A stretch of 33,822 nucleotides of DNA from Deltaproteobacteria bacterium (GTDB lineage: Bacteria; Desulfobacterota; Binatia; HRBIN30; JACQVA1): positions 1 to 33,822 of the forward strand of contig JACQVA010000202.1 in NCBI GenBank assembly GCA_016210005.1, in the 5' to 3' direction. Below are positions 1 through 11,012 of this stretch, in pieces (the stretch's first letter is position 1; every line of letters starts with the position of its first letter). A model generated the notes under the pieces. It saw only the letters and a list, made by a program, of their open reading frames with translations. It was not told where the DNA came from and searched no databases. The position numbers and the translations under genes are program-made.

Positions 1-256
1 GGTCTGAGCTGCGATCAGCTCGATCTTCCAGGCGCGGCGCCACTTCTTCAGCTGCTTTACTCCCGCACGATTGCCCTCTCTGCGCAGCCGTGCCATTCGT
101 AGTAGACCAGCTTGTCAACCCGTACTTGGCCGAAAAACCCTCCACTACCTTGCTCTTATGCTGCCACCCCCGCGTTGCCAGCTGTGAGGTCACCCCAATG
201 TACAGCGTGCCGTTCCGTATGCTGGCCAGCATGAAAACGCAGAACTGCTTGTCCAT
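1..256 (-). pseudogene. GIY-YIG nuclease-like protein, frameshifted remnant
   Basis: Reading leftward from an ATG at 256, the first frame gives a typical small GIY-YIG (UvrC-N-like) start: MDKQFCVFMLASIRNGTLYI, then GVTSQL, WQHK, EGFSAKYG. At 119-121 the frame must shift by one base (a GGG run one G short) to continue as VDKLVYYEWHGCAERAIVRE. That frame meets TAA at 57-59, and a second shift is needed to recover KQLKKWRRAWKIELIAAQT, which reaches the window edge. The three pieces together match the normal order of the family: YIG-V-T core, KY..LVYYE, then the REKQLK.W.R..K..LI tail. Two indels in 250 bases point to a decayed gene, although assembly error at the G run is possible. It lies convergent-adjacent to the end of nuoN and next to a short palindrome. 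Confidence 0.7.
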
Positions 257-276
257 AGCGCCAAACGCCAAACTGG

Positions 277-296
277 ATTCCCGCTTTCGCGGGAAT
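277..296. repeat. short palindrome ATTCCC-N8-GGGAAT
   Basis: A perfect palindrome-type element, ATTCCCGCTTTCGCGGGAAT, with complementary arms around TTTC. It has the ATTCCC-N8-GGGAAT form described for the dRS3 repeats of Neisseria, and similar elements are common between genes in many proteobacterial and metagenomic genomes. It sits between the GIY-YIG remnant and the end of nuoN. As RNA it would form a short hairpin, but no T tract follows, so an intrinsic terminator is not supported. Confidence 0.6.
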
Positions 297-393
297 GACG
301 GCCATAACACCGAACCACGTTACCCACAAATTTGTCGCGCACTCCGGCGAAATATTCGCGCGGCCGCAAGAGCCAGCGCACGCCGGCGGTAAT

Positions 394-1872
394 CTAGCCG
401 GCGAAGAAATGCAGCGAGCGCTCGACGAAGCTCATCACCGGGCTCCAGTACAGGCCGAGCGCAACGGTGGCGCCGGCGAGACCCCACAGCAACGAGCCGT
501 CGTGTACTCCAACCACCACCGTGCCCTCGCCGCCGGCGGGTTGATCGAGGAACATGGCCTTGACGATGCGCGCGTAATAGTAGAGTGAGACGACGCTGTT
601 GGCGACGCCGACCAGCGCCAGCAGGTAGAACTGCCGCTCGATGACGGCGGCGAAGAGGTAGAACTTGCCGATGAAGCCGCCCAACGGCGGCAGCCCGGCG
701 AGCGAGAACAGAAAGATCGCCATCGCCACCGCCGGCATGGCCCCGCCGCGCCAGGCCAGACCGCGATAGGCCTCGATATCCTCGCGTCCGGTGCTGTTGG
801 CCACGATCATCACCACCAGGAAGGCGCCGATGTTCATCAAGTAGTAGGCGATCAGGTAGAACATCATCGCCCGCAGCCCGTCGTTGCTCAGCACCACGAA
901 CCCCATGAGGATGTAGCCGGCATGCGCGATGCTCGAATACGCCAGCAGCCGCTTGAGGTTCTGCTGCGACAGCGCGGCGAAGTTGCCGAGCGTCATGGTG
1001 ATCATCGACAGCACCAGCACCAGCTGCGGCCACTCGATGCCGGGTAGCGCCGTCCACAGCCCGCTCGGCGCCAGTTGCGAGATGGCCGGATAGAAGAACC
1101 GGATCAGCAGCGCAAAGCCTGCGGCCTTGGAACCTACCGACAAGAACGCCGCAATCGGAATCGGAGCGCCCTGATAGACGTCGGGCGCCCACATGTGGAA
1201 CGGCACCGCCGCGATCTTGTAGCCGAAGCCGGTCAGCGTCAGCACCAGCGCGATGAACAGCGCCAGCTGATTGCTGCCGCCTTGGCTGAGGGCGGCGTTG
1301 ATCCGGGCGTAGTCCATGCTCCCGGCCAGACCGAAGATCCAACTCATGCCGTAGATCATCGTGCCCGAGGCGACGCCGCCGTAGATCAGGTACTTGACCG
1401 CGGCTTCGCCCGAGCGCCGGCTGTGCTTGAGAATGCCGGTGAGCACGTACGAGGTCAGGCTGACGAACTCGAGCGACAAATAGGCCATGAGCAAGTTCGC
1501 GCTCGAGGCCATGAAGCACATCCCCAGCGCGCTCGAGAGCAGGATGCCGTAGTACTCACCCTGGTTCGAGCGCCGCGCTTCACGCGATGTGAGCGACATC
1601 CACACCGCCGCCAGCGTCGCCAAGATGAAGATGACTTTGAAGAAGCTGGCGAAGCGATCGTGAATGACCATGCGATTGAACAGGCCGGCATCCGCACGCC
1701 CGGCGACCGCCCAAACCGCGACCAGGACGAGGGCGCCACCGACCAGCGCGATCTCGCCGATGCGCTCCTTGGCCGCGATCACCAAGTCGCCGACAAAGAC
1801 GCTGAGGATGGCGAGCGTGAGGATCAGCTCGGGCAGCAGGTACGGCAAGCTGTGCACGTTGTCGAGGCTCAT
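394..1872 (-). CDS. nuoN: NADH-quinone oxidoreductase subunit N
   Basis: A 492-residue, almost entirely hydrophobic protein of the Mrp antiporter-like family, one of the three proton-translocating subunits in the membrane arm of complex I. The proton-channel glutamate region is visible as LLMAYLSLEFVSLTSYVLTG near residues 128-147, followed by SGEAAVKYLIYG and the conserved LLAYSSIAHAGYILMG and FSLAGLPPLGGFIGKF segments. Length is normal for NuoN. It is the last gene of the nuo operon, starting 43 bases after nuoM, with TAG at 394-396. No clear intrinsic terminator follows it. Confidence 0.97.
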   Translation of the reverse strand: MSLDNVHSLPYLLPELILTLAILSVFVGDLVIAAKERIGEIALVGGALVLVAVWAVAGRADAGLFNRMVIHDRFASFFKVIFILATLAAVWMSLTSREARRSNQGEYYGILLSSALGMCFMASSANLLMAYLSLEFVSLTSYVLTGILKHSRRSGEAAVKYLIYGGVASGTMIYGMSWIFGLAGSMDYARINAALSQGGSNQLALFIALVLTLTGFGYKIAAVPFHMWAPDVYQGAPIPIAAFLSVGSKAAGFALLIRFFYPAISQLAPSGLWTALPGIEWPQLVLVLSMITMTLGNFAALSQQNLKRLLAYSSIAHAGYILMGFVVLSNDGLRAMMFYLIAYYLMNIGAFLVVMIVANSTGREDIEAYRGLAWRGGAMPAVAMAIFLFSLAGLPPLGGFIGKFYLFAAVIERQFYLLALVGVANSVVSLYYYARIVKAMFLDQPAGGEGTVVVGVHDGSLLWGLAGATVALGLYWSPVMSFVERSLHFFAG

Positions 1873-1915
1873 GACCGGCTTCTCGCGGGTTTCGCTAATC
1901 GCACCACGGCTGCGT

Positions 1916-3397
1916 TCACAGGTACGGCGCGACCATCTGGTTGAGCTGGTGCAGCGACTGGGTCATGAGATCGAGCACCGGGGCGGGATAGACACCGAGC
2001 ACGATCACGATCGCCCCGAGCGGTAACAGCGTGAACAGCTCGCGTCCGTTGATCTCGGGGAGCGTGGCGTATTTCTCGTTGACCTTGCCGAAATACATGC
2101 GCTGCATCGTCCACAGCATGTAACCCGCGGTCAGGATCACGGCGGTGGCGGCTATCGCCGTCAGCAACTTGGCCGACTGCCAGGAGCCGAGCAGCACCAG
2201 CACCTCGGAGATGAACGCCGACAGCCCCGGCAACCCCATGGCGGCAAAGAACGCCAGCGCGGTGACCCCCGTATAAACCGGCATGGTCGTGGCCAACCCG
2301 CCGAAGCCCTCGATCTGGCGGTGATGGGCCCGGTCGTAGATCACGCCGACGAGTAAGAACAGCATAGCGGTGACGGTGCCGTGGTTGAACATCTGCATCA
2401 CCGCGCCGCTGATGCCCTGCTGGGTGAACGATGCCATCCCGAGCATGACGTAGCCCATGTGGCTGATGCTGGAATAGGCGACCAGCTTCTTGAGGTCCTT
2501 CTGCGCCATCGCGCAGAGCGCGCCGTAGACGATGTTCCAAGTGCCGAGCGCAGCCAGGAAGTAGTAGGCCAGATCGGCGGTGGCGAGCGGCAGGATCGCG
2601 AAGTTCACCCGCAGGATGCCGTAGGTGCCCATTTTGAGCAGGACGCCGGCGAGGATGACCGAGATCGCCGTCGGCGCCTCGACGTGGGCGTCGGGCAACC
2701 AGGTGTGAAACGGGAAGGCCGGAATCTTGATGGCGAAGCCGATGAACAGCGCGATCCAGACCACCAGCTGGAACTGACGGCTGTAAGTGGCGTTGTTGGC
2801 GATCAGCTGGGTCATGTCGAGCGTGTGCGGCTCGTTGTAGAAGTACAAGGCAAGGATGGCCAACAGCATGAGGGCGCTGCCGACCAGGGTGTAGAGGAAG
2901 AACTTGATGGCGGCGTACTCGCGCCGCGGGCCGCCCCAAATGCCGATGAGGAAGTACATCGGCAGCAGCATCACTTCCCAGAAGACGAAGAAGAGCAGGA
3001 AGTCGAGCGCGACGAACACGCCCATCATGCCGGTATCGAGCAGAAGGAAGAGCGCAAAGTAGCCCTTCACCGCCTTGTCGATGCCCCACGAGGCGAAGAT
3101 GCAGATGAAGCTCAACAGTGCCGTCAGTAGCACCATGGTGATGCTGATGCCGTCGACCGCGACGAAGTACTCGGCCTTGAACGAGCCCAGCGTGATCCAG
3201 GGGGCGCGCTCGATCAGCTGAAAGCCCGCCTGGGTGCGGTCGAAGTTGACGAACAGCCAGACCGCCATCAACAGCGGCGGCACGGTGGCGGCCGCCGCCG
3301 TCCACTTGATCAGATTGTGCTGCGCGCGCGGCAGACACAGAATCAGCGCCGCGCCCAGCAGCGGAATGAAGGTCATGTAGGTCAGAATGTGCGCCAT
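1916..3397 (-). CDS. nuoM: NADH-quinone oxidoreductase subunit M
   Basis: A 493-residue polytopic membrane protein of the antiporter-like complex I family. Diagnostic segments are FFVFWEVMLLPMYFLIGIWG (membrane glutamate of the proton path), AFPFHTWLPDAHVEAPTAIS, KKLVAYSSISHMGYVMLGMA and LFLLVGVIYDRAHHRQIEGF. The last distinguishes NuoM from NuoL and NuoN. It follows nuoL by 25 bases and precedes nuoN by 43, all on the minus strand. ATG start at 3397 gives a normal N-terminus (MAHILTYMTFIPLLGA). Confidence 0.97.
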   Translation of the reverse strand: MAHILTYMTFIPLLGAALILCLPRAQHNLIKWTAAAATVPPLLMAVWLFVNFDRTQAGFQLIERAPWITLGSFKAEYFVAVDGISITMVLLTALLSFICIFASWGIDKAVKGYFALFLLLDTGMMGVFVALDFLLFFVFWEVMLLPMYFLIGIWGGPRREYAAIKFFLYTLVGSALMLLAILALYFYNEPHTLDMTQLIANNATYSRQFQLVVWIALFIGFAIKIPAFPFHTWLPDAHVEAPTAISVILAGVLLKMGTYGILRVNFAILPLATADLAYYFLAALGTWNIVYGALCAMAQKDLKKLVAYSSISHMGYVMLGMASFTQQGISGAVMQMFNHGTVTAMLFLLVGVIYDRAHHRQIEGFGGLATTMPVYTGVTALAFFAAMGLPGLSAFISEVLVLLGSWQSAKLLTAIAATAVILTAGYMLWTMQRMYFGKVNEKYATLPEINGRELFTLLPLGAIVIVLGVYPAPVLDLMTQSLHQLNQMVAPYL

Positions 3398-3422
3398 CGT
3401 CTTACACCTCAGGCCTTGCGGC

Positions 3423-5468
<2,046 letters not shown>

Positions 5469-5575
5469 CCTGGCCTCGTCCTGCGCCTCTCTTGCACGAA
5501 GTGTGATTGGCTTGCGCCGATCGCTCGGGTTCGGTCAGATCGCCGTGCCGGGTGAGCCCGCGCACCGCGCCGCCG

Positions 5576-5884
5576 TTACCCCCGCAACGTCTCGGTGGCC
5601 TCCAAGTCGATGGTTTGGAACGTCTGGTACAGACCCAGCACGATGGCCAGGCCGATCGCCGCTTCGGCTGCCGCCAGCATGATGACGAAAATCGCGAACA
5701 CCTGGCCGTCGTAGCCGCCGGAGCTGTAGCGCGCGAAGGCGAGGTAGTTGATGTTGGCGGAGTTGAGGATCAGCTCGACGCCCATCAGCACGCCCAGCGC
5801 GTTGCGTCGGGTCAAGACACAGAACAAGCCGAGCACGAACAGCGCCAGGCTGACGGTCAGGTAATGCGCCAGTCCGATTTCCAT
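5576..5884 (-). CDS. nuoK: NADH-quinone oxidoreductase subunit K
   Basis: A 102-residue, three-helix membrane subunit of complex I (Mrp MrpC-like). Conserved parts are the region LTRRNALGVLMGVELILNSA, with the membrane glutamate used in proton transfer, NINYLAFARY, and FVIMLAAAEAAIGLAIVLGL with the second glutamate. The ATG at 5884 overlaps the nuoJ stop by one base (TGATG). A GTG one codon upstream is also possible (GTGA overlap). The nuoJ-nuoK coupling is the usual arrangement. Confidence 0.96.
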   Translation of the reverse strand: MEIGLAHYLTVSLALFVLGLFCVLTRRNALGVLMGVELILNSANINYLAFARYSSGGYDGQVFAIFVIMLAAAEAAIGLAIVLGLYQTFQTIDLEATETLRG

Positions 5885-6381
5885 CACTCCGCTCGCAGTT
5901 CTTTGCGCGACAGCACCACCGCGCCAATCAACGCCGCCAGCAGCACCAGCGAGGCCAACTCGAACGGCAGCAAGTAAGTGGTCAAGAAGGCGTCGCCGAT
6001 GCCGTAGGTGGTCGGCTGCGCCGCGGCCGGGCTCACCGCATGCCAGGTGGTCGAGAAGATCGCTTTCATCATCACGCCCGCCAGCAGCGCGATGATCGCC
6101 AGCGCCGGCAGAGTGCCGACCGAGCGGTTCGAGATCCGCACGTCGGCAATGCGATGGGTCAGCATGACCGCGAACAGCATGAGGACGAGGATGCCTCCGA
6201 CATAGACCAGCACTTGCACGACGGCGATGAAATCCGCCGCCAGCATCACGTACAAGCCGGCGGCGCCCATGAAGGCTCCCATCAGAGCGAAGGCCGAGTA
6301 GACAATATTGCGCGAAAACGCCACGCCGATGGCCGAGGCGATAGTGAGGCCGGCAATTAAGTAAAAGACCAGCGCGCTCAT
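5884..6381 (-). CDS. nuoJ: NADH-quinone oxidoreductase subunit J
   Basis: A 165-residue membrane subunit with five predicted helices. The pattern FSRNIVYSAFALMGAFMGAA, then LYVMLAADFIAVVQVLVYVG and GILVLMLFAVMLT, is the NuoJ signature, including the third helix with a pi-bulge that changes shape in the active/deactive transition. I chose the ATG at 6381 (MSALVFYLIAG) because it begins at the first membrane helix and lies four bases after the nuoI stop. The open frame extends further upstream only as a shadow of nuoI. Confidence 0.95.
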   Translation of the reverse strand: MSALVFYLIAGLTIASAIGVAFSRNIVYSAFALMGAFMGAAGLYVMLAADFIAVVQVLVYVGGILVLMLFAVMLTHRIADVRISNRSVGTLPALAIIALLAGVMMKAIFSTTWHAVSPAAAQPTTYGIGDAFLTTYLLPFELASLVLLAALIGAVVLSRKELRAE

Positions 6382-6385
6382 GGCC

Positions 6386-6952
6386 TCAAGCCGCCTCCGC
6401 TTCGTCGCTACCGCCGGCTTCTTGATTGCAGGCGAACTCGGTGACGTAGCGCATGCCGCGTTCGAGCATGGGCGCCAACACCGGGTCATCCTCCGGACCC
6501 TTCTTCGGCTTGTAGGCCGGCACCGGCTCCTTGACGAAACGGCGCACCAGACTCTCGAGCGAGTAGTCCGCCCCTTCGAACTCGGGGGTGTGGTGAATCG
6601 CGCCGGTCGGGCAGGGTTCGCTGCACAGGCCGCAGTACATGCACTTGGCCATATCGATGTCGAAGCGGCTCAGCATCATCTGCTTGGTCTGCGCATCCTT
6701 CTTGGCGTCGATGACGATGCAGTCGATCGGGCAGGCGCGCTCGCAGGCCAGGCAGCCGGTGCAGATTTCGAGGTCGACCTCGAGAATACCGCGGTAGCGG
6801 AACGGCAGCGTGTCCTGCACCCGCAGCGGCGTGCGATCGGGATACTGCACCGTGCTCGGCTTGCGCACGAAATGGGAGAACGTCACCGCGAGGCCGTCGA
6901 AAATCGTGACCGCCGTCTCGATGATGTTGCCCACGTAGCTGCGAGGCTTCAT
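6386..6952 (-). CDS. nuoI: NADH-quinone oxidoreductase subunit I, two [4Fe-4S] ferredoxin-like
   Basis: A 188-residue peripheral-arm subunit that carries clusters N6a and N6b between the incoming electron path and NuoB. Two CxxCxxCxxxC motifs are present: C64-C67-C70-C74 (CTGCLACERACP) and C104-C107-C110-C114 (CMYCGLCSEPCP). The ATG at 6952 has GGAGAGG eight bases upstream, which is better spaced than the GTG two codons earlier. The start is 13 bases after the nuoH stop. Confidence 0.97.
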   Translation of the reverse strand: MKPRSYVGNIIETAVTIFDGLAVTFSHFVRKPSTVQYPDRTPLRVQDTLPFRYRGILEVDLEICTGCLACERACPIDCIVIDAKKDAQTKQMMLSRFDIDMAKCMYCGLCSEPCPTGAIHHTPEFEGADYSLESLVRRFVKEPVPAYKPKKGPEDDPVLAPMLERGMRYVTEFACNQEAGGSDEAEAA

Positions 6953-6965
6953 GCACACCTCTCCG

Positions 6966-8153
6966 TCACGACAGCGGGCTGAATTGAAATTCCGGGCGGG
7001 CCCGGCGCAGGTGGAAGACGACGCGATAGAAGAAATATCCGATCAGGGCGGCACCCAACAGCGTCATCACCGCCCGCACCAGCGCGCTACCGTGGGGCAG
7101 CAGCACGGTGAACAGCGCCTGCCCGATCAGATTGATGAACGCCAGCGGCACCAGATACTTCCAGCAGGTCGTCATCAGCTGATCGACGCGCACCCGCGGC
7201 AAGGTGGCGCGGATCCACATCGCCACCAGCACCCAGAAGTACGACTTGACGAAGAAGGTCACGAACTGCAGCAGATTCTTGAGCACCACATTGTCGGTGA
7301 CCGGCGGCACTTGCCAGCCGCCGAGAAAAAGCGTCGTCAGCAGCGCGCCGATCACGTACAAGTTGCCCCACTCGACCAGGAAGAACATCAGGTAGCGCGC
7401 CCCCGAGTATTCGGTGACGAAGCCGGCCACCAGTTCGGATTCGGCTTCCGGTAGATCGAAGGGCGTGCGGTTGCCTTCCGCCAGCGCCGAGGTGAAGAAA
7501 AGGAAGAAGGCCGCAAAGGTGAACGGGCTGTGGAACACGAACCAGGTGTGCGGCGACCAGCTCTGCTGCTCGATGATGCCCTGCATGCTCAGAGTGCCGG
7601 CGATCAGCACAATCGGGAAGATCGAGAGTCCGGCGGGAATCTCGTAGCTGACGATCTGCGCCGCCGAGCGAATGCCCCCGATCAACGACCACTTGTTGTT
7701 CGACGCCCACCCCGCCATCAGGATGCCCACCACCACCAATGCCGTCACCGCGGTGAGATAGAGCACGCCGACGTTCATGTCCGCGATCACCAGCGCGCTG
7801 CTGAACGGGATCACCACGAAGGTGGTCACGAATCCCATCACCACCACGAACGGCGCCAGCCGGAACAGCCGGGGATCGGCGTCGGCGGGCACGACGTCCT
7901 CCTTCATCAGCAGCTTGATGCCGTCAACCAACCACTGCAGGATGCCTTGCGGCCCCACGCGATTGGGGCCGACGCGCGACTGGATGCGCGCCCACACCCG
8001 CCGCTCCACGAAGGTGGTTACCCCGGCGACGTTGAGGATGAACCCGAGCACAACGATGAGACCAAAGACCAGCATCCCGAGCGCGTAGACGACGTCGGCC
8101 GGGGCGTTGCCGAAGGTCCCCTGTGCGATCAGGCGGTCGAGCAGTTCTTGCAT
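6966..8153 (-). CDS. nuoH: NADH-quinone oxidoreductase subunit H
   Basis: A 395-residue membrane subunit that forms the quinone chamber with NuoB and NuoD. Signature segments are ERRVWARIQSRVGPNRVGPQ, GILQWLVDGIKLLMKEDVVP, EIPAGLSIFPIVLI and EGNRTPFDLPEAESELVAGF. ATG at 8153 starts [11 protein letters not shown] and overlaps the nuoD stop by one base (TAATG), so translation of nuoD and nuoH is coupled. In canonical 14-gene operons nuoE, nuoF and nuoG lie between these two genes; here there is no room for them. Confidence 0.97.
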   Translation of the reverse strand: MQELLDRLIAQGTFGNAPADVVYALGMLVFGLIVVLGFILNVAGVTTFVERRVWARIQSRVGPNRVGPQGILQWLVDGIKLLMKEDVVPADADPRLFRLAPFVVVMGFVTTFVVIPFSSALVIADMNVGVLYLTAVTALVVVGILMAGWASNNKWSLIGGIRSAAQIVSYEIPAGLSIFPIVLIAGTLSMQGIIEQQSWSPHTWFVFHSPFTFAAFFLFFTSALAEGNRTPFDLPEAESELVAGFVTEYSGARYLMFFLVEWGNLYVIGALLTTLFLGGWQVPPVTDNVVLKNLLQFVTFFVKSYFWVLVAMWIRATLPRVRVDQLMTTCWKYLVPLAFINLIGQALFTVLLPHGSALVRAVMTLLGAALIGYFFYRVVFHLRRARPEFQFSPLS

Positions 8154-9313
8154 TACCGGTCCACCTCCGGCGCCACGATGTCGAGGCTCGAGATGACCGC
8201 GACCAGGTCGGCGATCATCAGGCCGCGGCTGGCCTTGTCGAGGATGCTCATCGCCGAGAACGAGCCGGTGCGGACGTGGCAGCGGTACGGGAACTCGGTG
8301 CCGTCGCTGACCGTGTACCAGCCCATGTCGCCGCGGGCGCTTTCGACCCGGATATAAGCGTCGCCCGCGGGCGGCTTGAACTTGCGCGGTACCTTGGCAA
8401 TCACCGGGCCGTTGGGAATTTGCTTGAAGCATTGGCGCAGGATCTTGATGCTCTGCTGCATCTCGCGGATGCGCACGATGTAGCGATCGAAACAGTCACC
8501 GACGGTGCCGACCTCGCCGCCGCCGACGGGAATATCGAACTCCAGCTCCGGGTAGACGGAGTAAGGCTCGCCGCGCCGGACATCGTACTGCACGCCGGAG
8601 CCGCGCAGGTTGGGGCCGACGAGGTTGTAATTGACGGCTTCCGCCGCTGTGATCACCGCCACGTCCGCCAGGCGCTCGACGTAGATCTTGTTGTTCGTGA
8701 TCAGGTCGTTGTACTCGTCGATCAGGGGCTCGAACTGATCGAGGAAGGCCAAGCACTTCTCCGCATATCCCGGCGGCAGGTCCCAGGCCACACCGCCGAT
8801 GCGCATGTAGTTGAAGGTCAGGCGCGCGCCGCACAGCTCTTCGAGGAGATCGTTGATCTTCTCGCGTTCGCGGATGGCGTGGAAGAACGGCGTCGCCGCA
8901 CCGATGTCGAGCACCATGGTGCCGACCGACAGCAGGTGACTGGCGATGCGATTGAGCTCGGCCGCAATCACGCGGCAGTACTCGGCGCGTTTGGGCACCT
9001 CGAGGCCCGCCAGCCGCTCGCACACCATCGCCCAGCCCTGGTTGCAGAACATAGCGGCGACGTAGTCGACCCGATCGGTGTACGGCATGAAGCCGTGGTA
9101 GCCGACCTTCTCGGAAATCTTTTCGATCGAGCGGTGGAGGTAGCCGACGTCCGGGATGGCTTCGAGCATGACCTCGCCGTCGGCTTTGACCACGAAGCGC
9201 AACACCCCGTGCGTGCTGGGATGCTGCGGCCCCATGTTGAGGGTCATCGCCTCGGTCGCTAGGCCGGTTCCGGCAACGCGCTCAACTTCGATTTCGTATC
9301 CTGCCAGGCTCAT
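8153..9313 (-). CDS. nuoD: NADH-quinone oxidoreductase subunit D (49 kDa)
   Basis: A 386-residue peripheral subunit related to the large subunit of NiFe hydrogenases; it forms the quinone-binding site with NuoB. Recognised by [20 protein letters not shown] near residue 25, then [40 protein letters not shown] and the C-terminal [20 protein letters not shown] and [10 protein letters not shown]. The nickel ligands of hydrogenases are absent, as expected. ATG at 9313 has AGGAAG just upstream and is preferred over the GTG at 9337. It is a separate gene from nuoC, not a nuoCD fusion. Confidence 0.97.
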   Translation of the reverse strand: MSLAGYEIEVERVAGTGLATEAMTLNMGPQHPSTHGVLRFVVKADGEVMLEAIPDVGYLHRSIEKISEKVGYHGFMPYTDRVDYVAAMFCNQGWAMVCERLAGLEVPKRAEYCRVIAAELNRIASHLLSVGTMVLDIGAATPFFHAIREREKINDLLEELCGARLTFNYMRIGGVAWDLPPGYAEKCLAFLDQFEPLIDEYNDLITNNKIYVERLADVAVITAAEAVNYNLVGPNLRGSGVQYDVRRGEPYSVYPELEFDIPVGGGEVGTVGDCFDRYIVRIREMQQSIKILRQCFKQIPNGPVIAKVPRKFKPPAGDAYIRVESARGDMGWYTVSDGTEFPYRCHVRTGSFSAMSILDKASRGLMIADLVAVISSLDIVAPEVDR

Positions 9314-9346
9314 CCTGCTTCCTGCGCTCTCTTGCACACCTGGCAG

Positions 9347-9841
9347 CTACTTGATCAGGCTTTCACGCCGAGTACTGATGCCGTGGTACTCTTCGGGCTC
9401 GACGAAATCCTTGCGCAGTGGATAGCCCACCCAATCTTCCGGCATCAGCAGTCGGCGCAAGTCGCAGTGTCCCGCGAAGGTCACTCCCAGCAAATCGTAG
9501 ATCTCCCGCTCCAGCCAGTTGGCCGCCTTCCACACCGACTCGACGGTGGGAATCACCGGCCGGTCGCGCGGCGCGTCCACCTTGAGGACGATCTTGTGCC
9601 GGTGGCGGTACGAATAGAGGTGGTAAACGACTTGGATCACGCCGCGAGCCTTGTAGTCGACCCCCGACTCGTTGGAGAGCGCGTCGAACGCCAGCTCGGG
9701 CTCGGTCTTGAGGAACTCGCAAACCGGGACAATGGCCTCGGGTAGCACCGCGATGGCGGGGTCTTTCGCTTGCGAGTCACACTCGCCCACCTGGTTCCCG
9801 AAGCGCGCGCTCAGGCGCTGATGAATGGCCGTGGCATCCAT
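9347..9841 (-). CDS. nuoC: NADH-quinone oxidoreductase subunit C (30 kDa)
   Basis: A 164-residue subunit of the complex I connecting module. The family signature is clear: NWLEREIYDLLGVTFAGHCD, followed by LRRLLMPEDWVGYPLRKDF. Its short length is typical of stand-alone NuoC. It starts with ATG at 9841, 32 bases after nuoB, and ends 33 bases before nuoD. Confidence 0.96.
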   Translation of the reverse strand: MDATAIHQRLSARFGNQVGECDSQAKDPAIAVLPEAIVPVCEFLKTEPELAFDALSNESGVDYKARGVIQVVYHLYSYRHRHKIVLKVDAPRDRPVIPTVESVWKAANWLEREIYDLLGVTFAGHCDLRRLLMPEDWVGYPLRKDFVEPEEYHGISTRRESLIK

Positions 9842-9873
9842 GAAGTCTGGCTATGGTAAGTGCGGGTGAACCA

Positions 9874-10374
9874 CTAGGCGGCGGCCGAGTCGGCGCCGCG
9901 ACGGACGAGCCACTTCTCGTGCATCATCTTCTCTTGCAGTTTGAGAATGCCCTCGGTCAGCGCTTCCGGCCGCGGCGGGCAACCCGGGATGTAAACATCG
10001 ACCGGGATGACCTTGTCGACCCCGTCGCAGACGGAGTAGGCTAACTGGAACAACCCGCCACAATTGGCACAGCTTCCCATCGAGATCACGTAACGCGGCT
10101 CGGGCATCTGCTCGTAGAGCAGCTTGGTCCGCAGCGCCATCTTCAGCGTGAGAGTGCCGGCCACGATCATCAGATCCGACTGCCGCGGCGCGGCGCGCGG
10201 CGCGGTGCCGAACCGATCCACGTCAGCGCGCGGCCCCTGTGTCTGCATCATTTCGATCGCGCAGCACGCTAGCCCGAAGAGCATCCACCAAACCGAAGAC
10301 TTGCGCGTCCAGTTCAAAAACTGATCCGCCTTGGTAGTAAGCACCATCTCAGGCATGCTGTTGATCAGGGACAT
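9874..10374 (-). CDS. nuoB: NADH-quinone oxidoreductase subunit B, cluster N2 carrier
   Basis: A 166-residue iron-sulfur subunit that holds cluster N2, the last carrier before quinone. The four ligands are visible: tandem C37-C38 ([11 protein letters not shown]), C102 ([10 protein letters not shown]) and C132 ([11 protein letters not shown]). ATG at 10374 has GGAAGGA about eight bases upstream. It lies 30 bases after nuoA. Length and motifs are normal. Confidence 0.97.
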   Translation of the reverse strand: MSLINSMPEMVLTTKADQFLNWTRKSSVWWMLFGLACCAIEMMQTQGPRADVDRFGTAPRAAPRQSDLMIVAGTLTLKMALRTKLLYEQMPEPRYVISMGSCANCGGLFQLAYSVCDGVDKVIPVDVYIPGCPPRPEALTEGILKLQEKMMHEKWLVRRGADSAAA

Positions 10375-10404
10375 ACCCGTCGTCCTTCCCCTTGCCGGTC
10401 TTCG

Positions 10405-10830
10405 CTATGCGGCTTCTCGCAGCGTTGCGCGTTCGCTGGTCGCTTCGGCCGGCACCCGCTTCAGCCACTCCAGGTCGCCCTTGACCCAGACGTACACCAA
10501 GCCCACGAACAGGATGCCCAGGAACACCAGAATCTCGGCCAAAGCGAACAATCCGTCCCCGCGCAGCACCCAATCACGGAATACGACGGTGACCGGATAG
10601 ATGAACGCAATCTCGACGTCGAAGATCACGAAGATCAGCGCTACCAGGTAGAAGCGGATGTTGAAGTTGATCCAGGCGCTGCCCGTGGGAGGCTCGCCGC
10701 ACTCGTAGGTGGTCAGTTTGATCGGTTCCGGGTTGTGCGGACGCAGCAGGCTCCCCAGCAGCAGCATGCCGCCGACGAAGACCACGGCAAGAATAAAAAA
10801 CACCAGCACGTTTGCGAAGTGAAACAGCAT
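10405..10830 (-). CDS. nuoA: NADH-quinone oxidoreductase subunit A
   Basis: A 141-residue membrane subunit with three helices and the diagnostic loop TYECGEPPTGSAWINFNIRF, followed by YLVALIFVIFDVEIAFIYPV. The loop cysteine (ECGE) is the one that reports the active/deactive state in mitochondrial ND3. It is the first gene of the operon, with a weak AGGAAT ribosome binding site. A 182-base gap separates it from btuD. Confidence 0.96.
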   Translation of the reverse strand: MLFHFANVLVFFILAVVFVGGMLLLGSLLRPHNPEPIKLTTYECGEPPTGSAWINFNIRFYLVALIFVIFDVEIAFIYPVTVVFRDWVLRGDGLFALAEILVFLGILFVGLVYVWVKGDLEWLKRVPAEATSERATLREAA

Positions 10831-11012
10831 CGTTATTCAGATTCCTAGCGATACGCCGGTATCGCCACGCCCGCTGGTCGCGTAACACACGACCCCTAGT
10901 GAGTCAACGACGGTCGCCGGCAAGCAGCACGATCGCGCGGGCCAGCCCGTTGGTTCTCTGCCGGTGCTGCCGGCCCCGGGCCGCACCGGGGCGGGTGGCG
11001 GTGACGGAGCAC
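10831..11012. other. nuo leader and btu operon end
   Basis: This spacer lies between btuD and nuoA, both on the minus strand. It holds a perfect inverted repeat at 10848-10865 (GCGATAC-GCCG-GTATCGC) just ahead of nuoA. It also holds a GC-rich hairpin at 10973-10992 (GCCCCGG arms) shortly after the btuD stop; that hairpin has no T tract, so termination of the btu transcript here is only possible. A TTGACT at 10902-10907 on the minus strand could be a -35 box for nuo, but no convincing -10 lies at the right spacing. Confidence 0.4.

Noticed and set aside
320-1519. Long open frames antisense or out of frame inside the nuo, btu and lonC genes, often Arg/His/Gly-rich
   Set aside because: They are typical GC-rich shadow frames; the sense frames have clear family motifs throughout.
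10902-10907. TTGACT as the -35 box of a nuo promoter
   Set aside because: No acceptable -10 box is found 16-18 bases downstream, so it is mentioned only in the spacer description.
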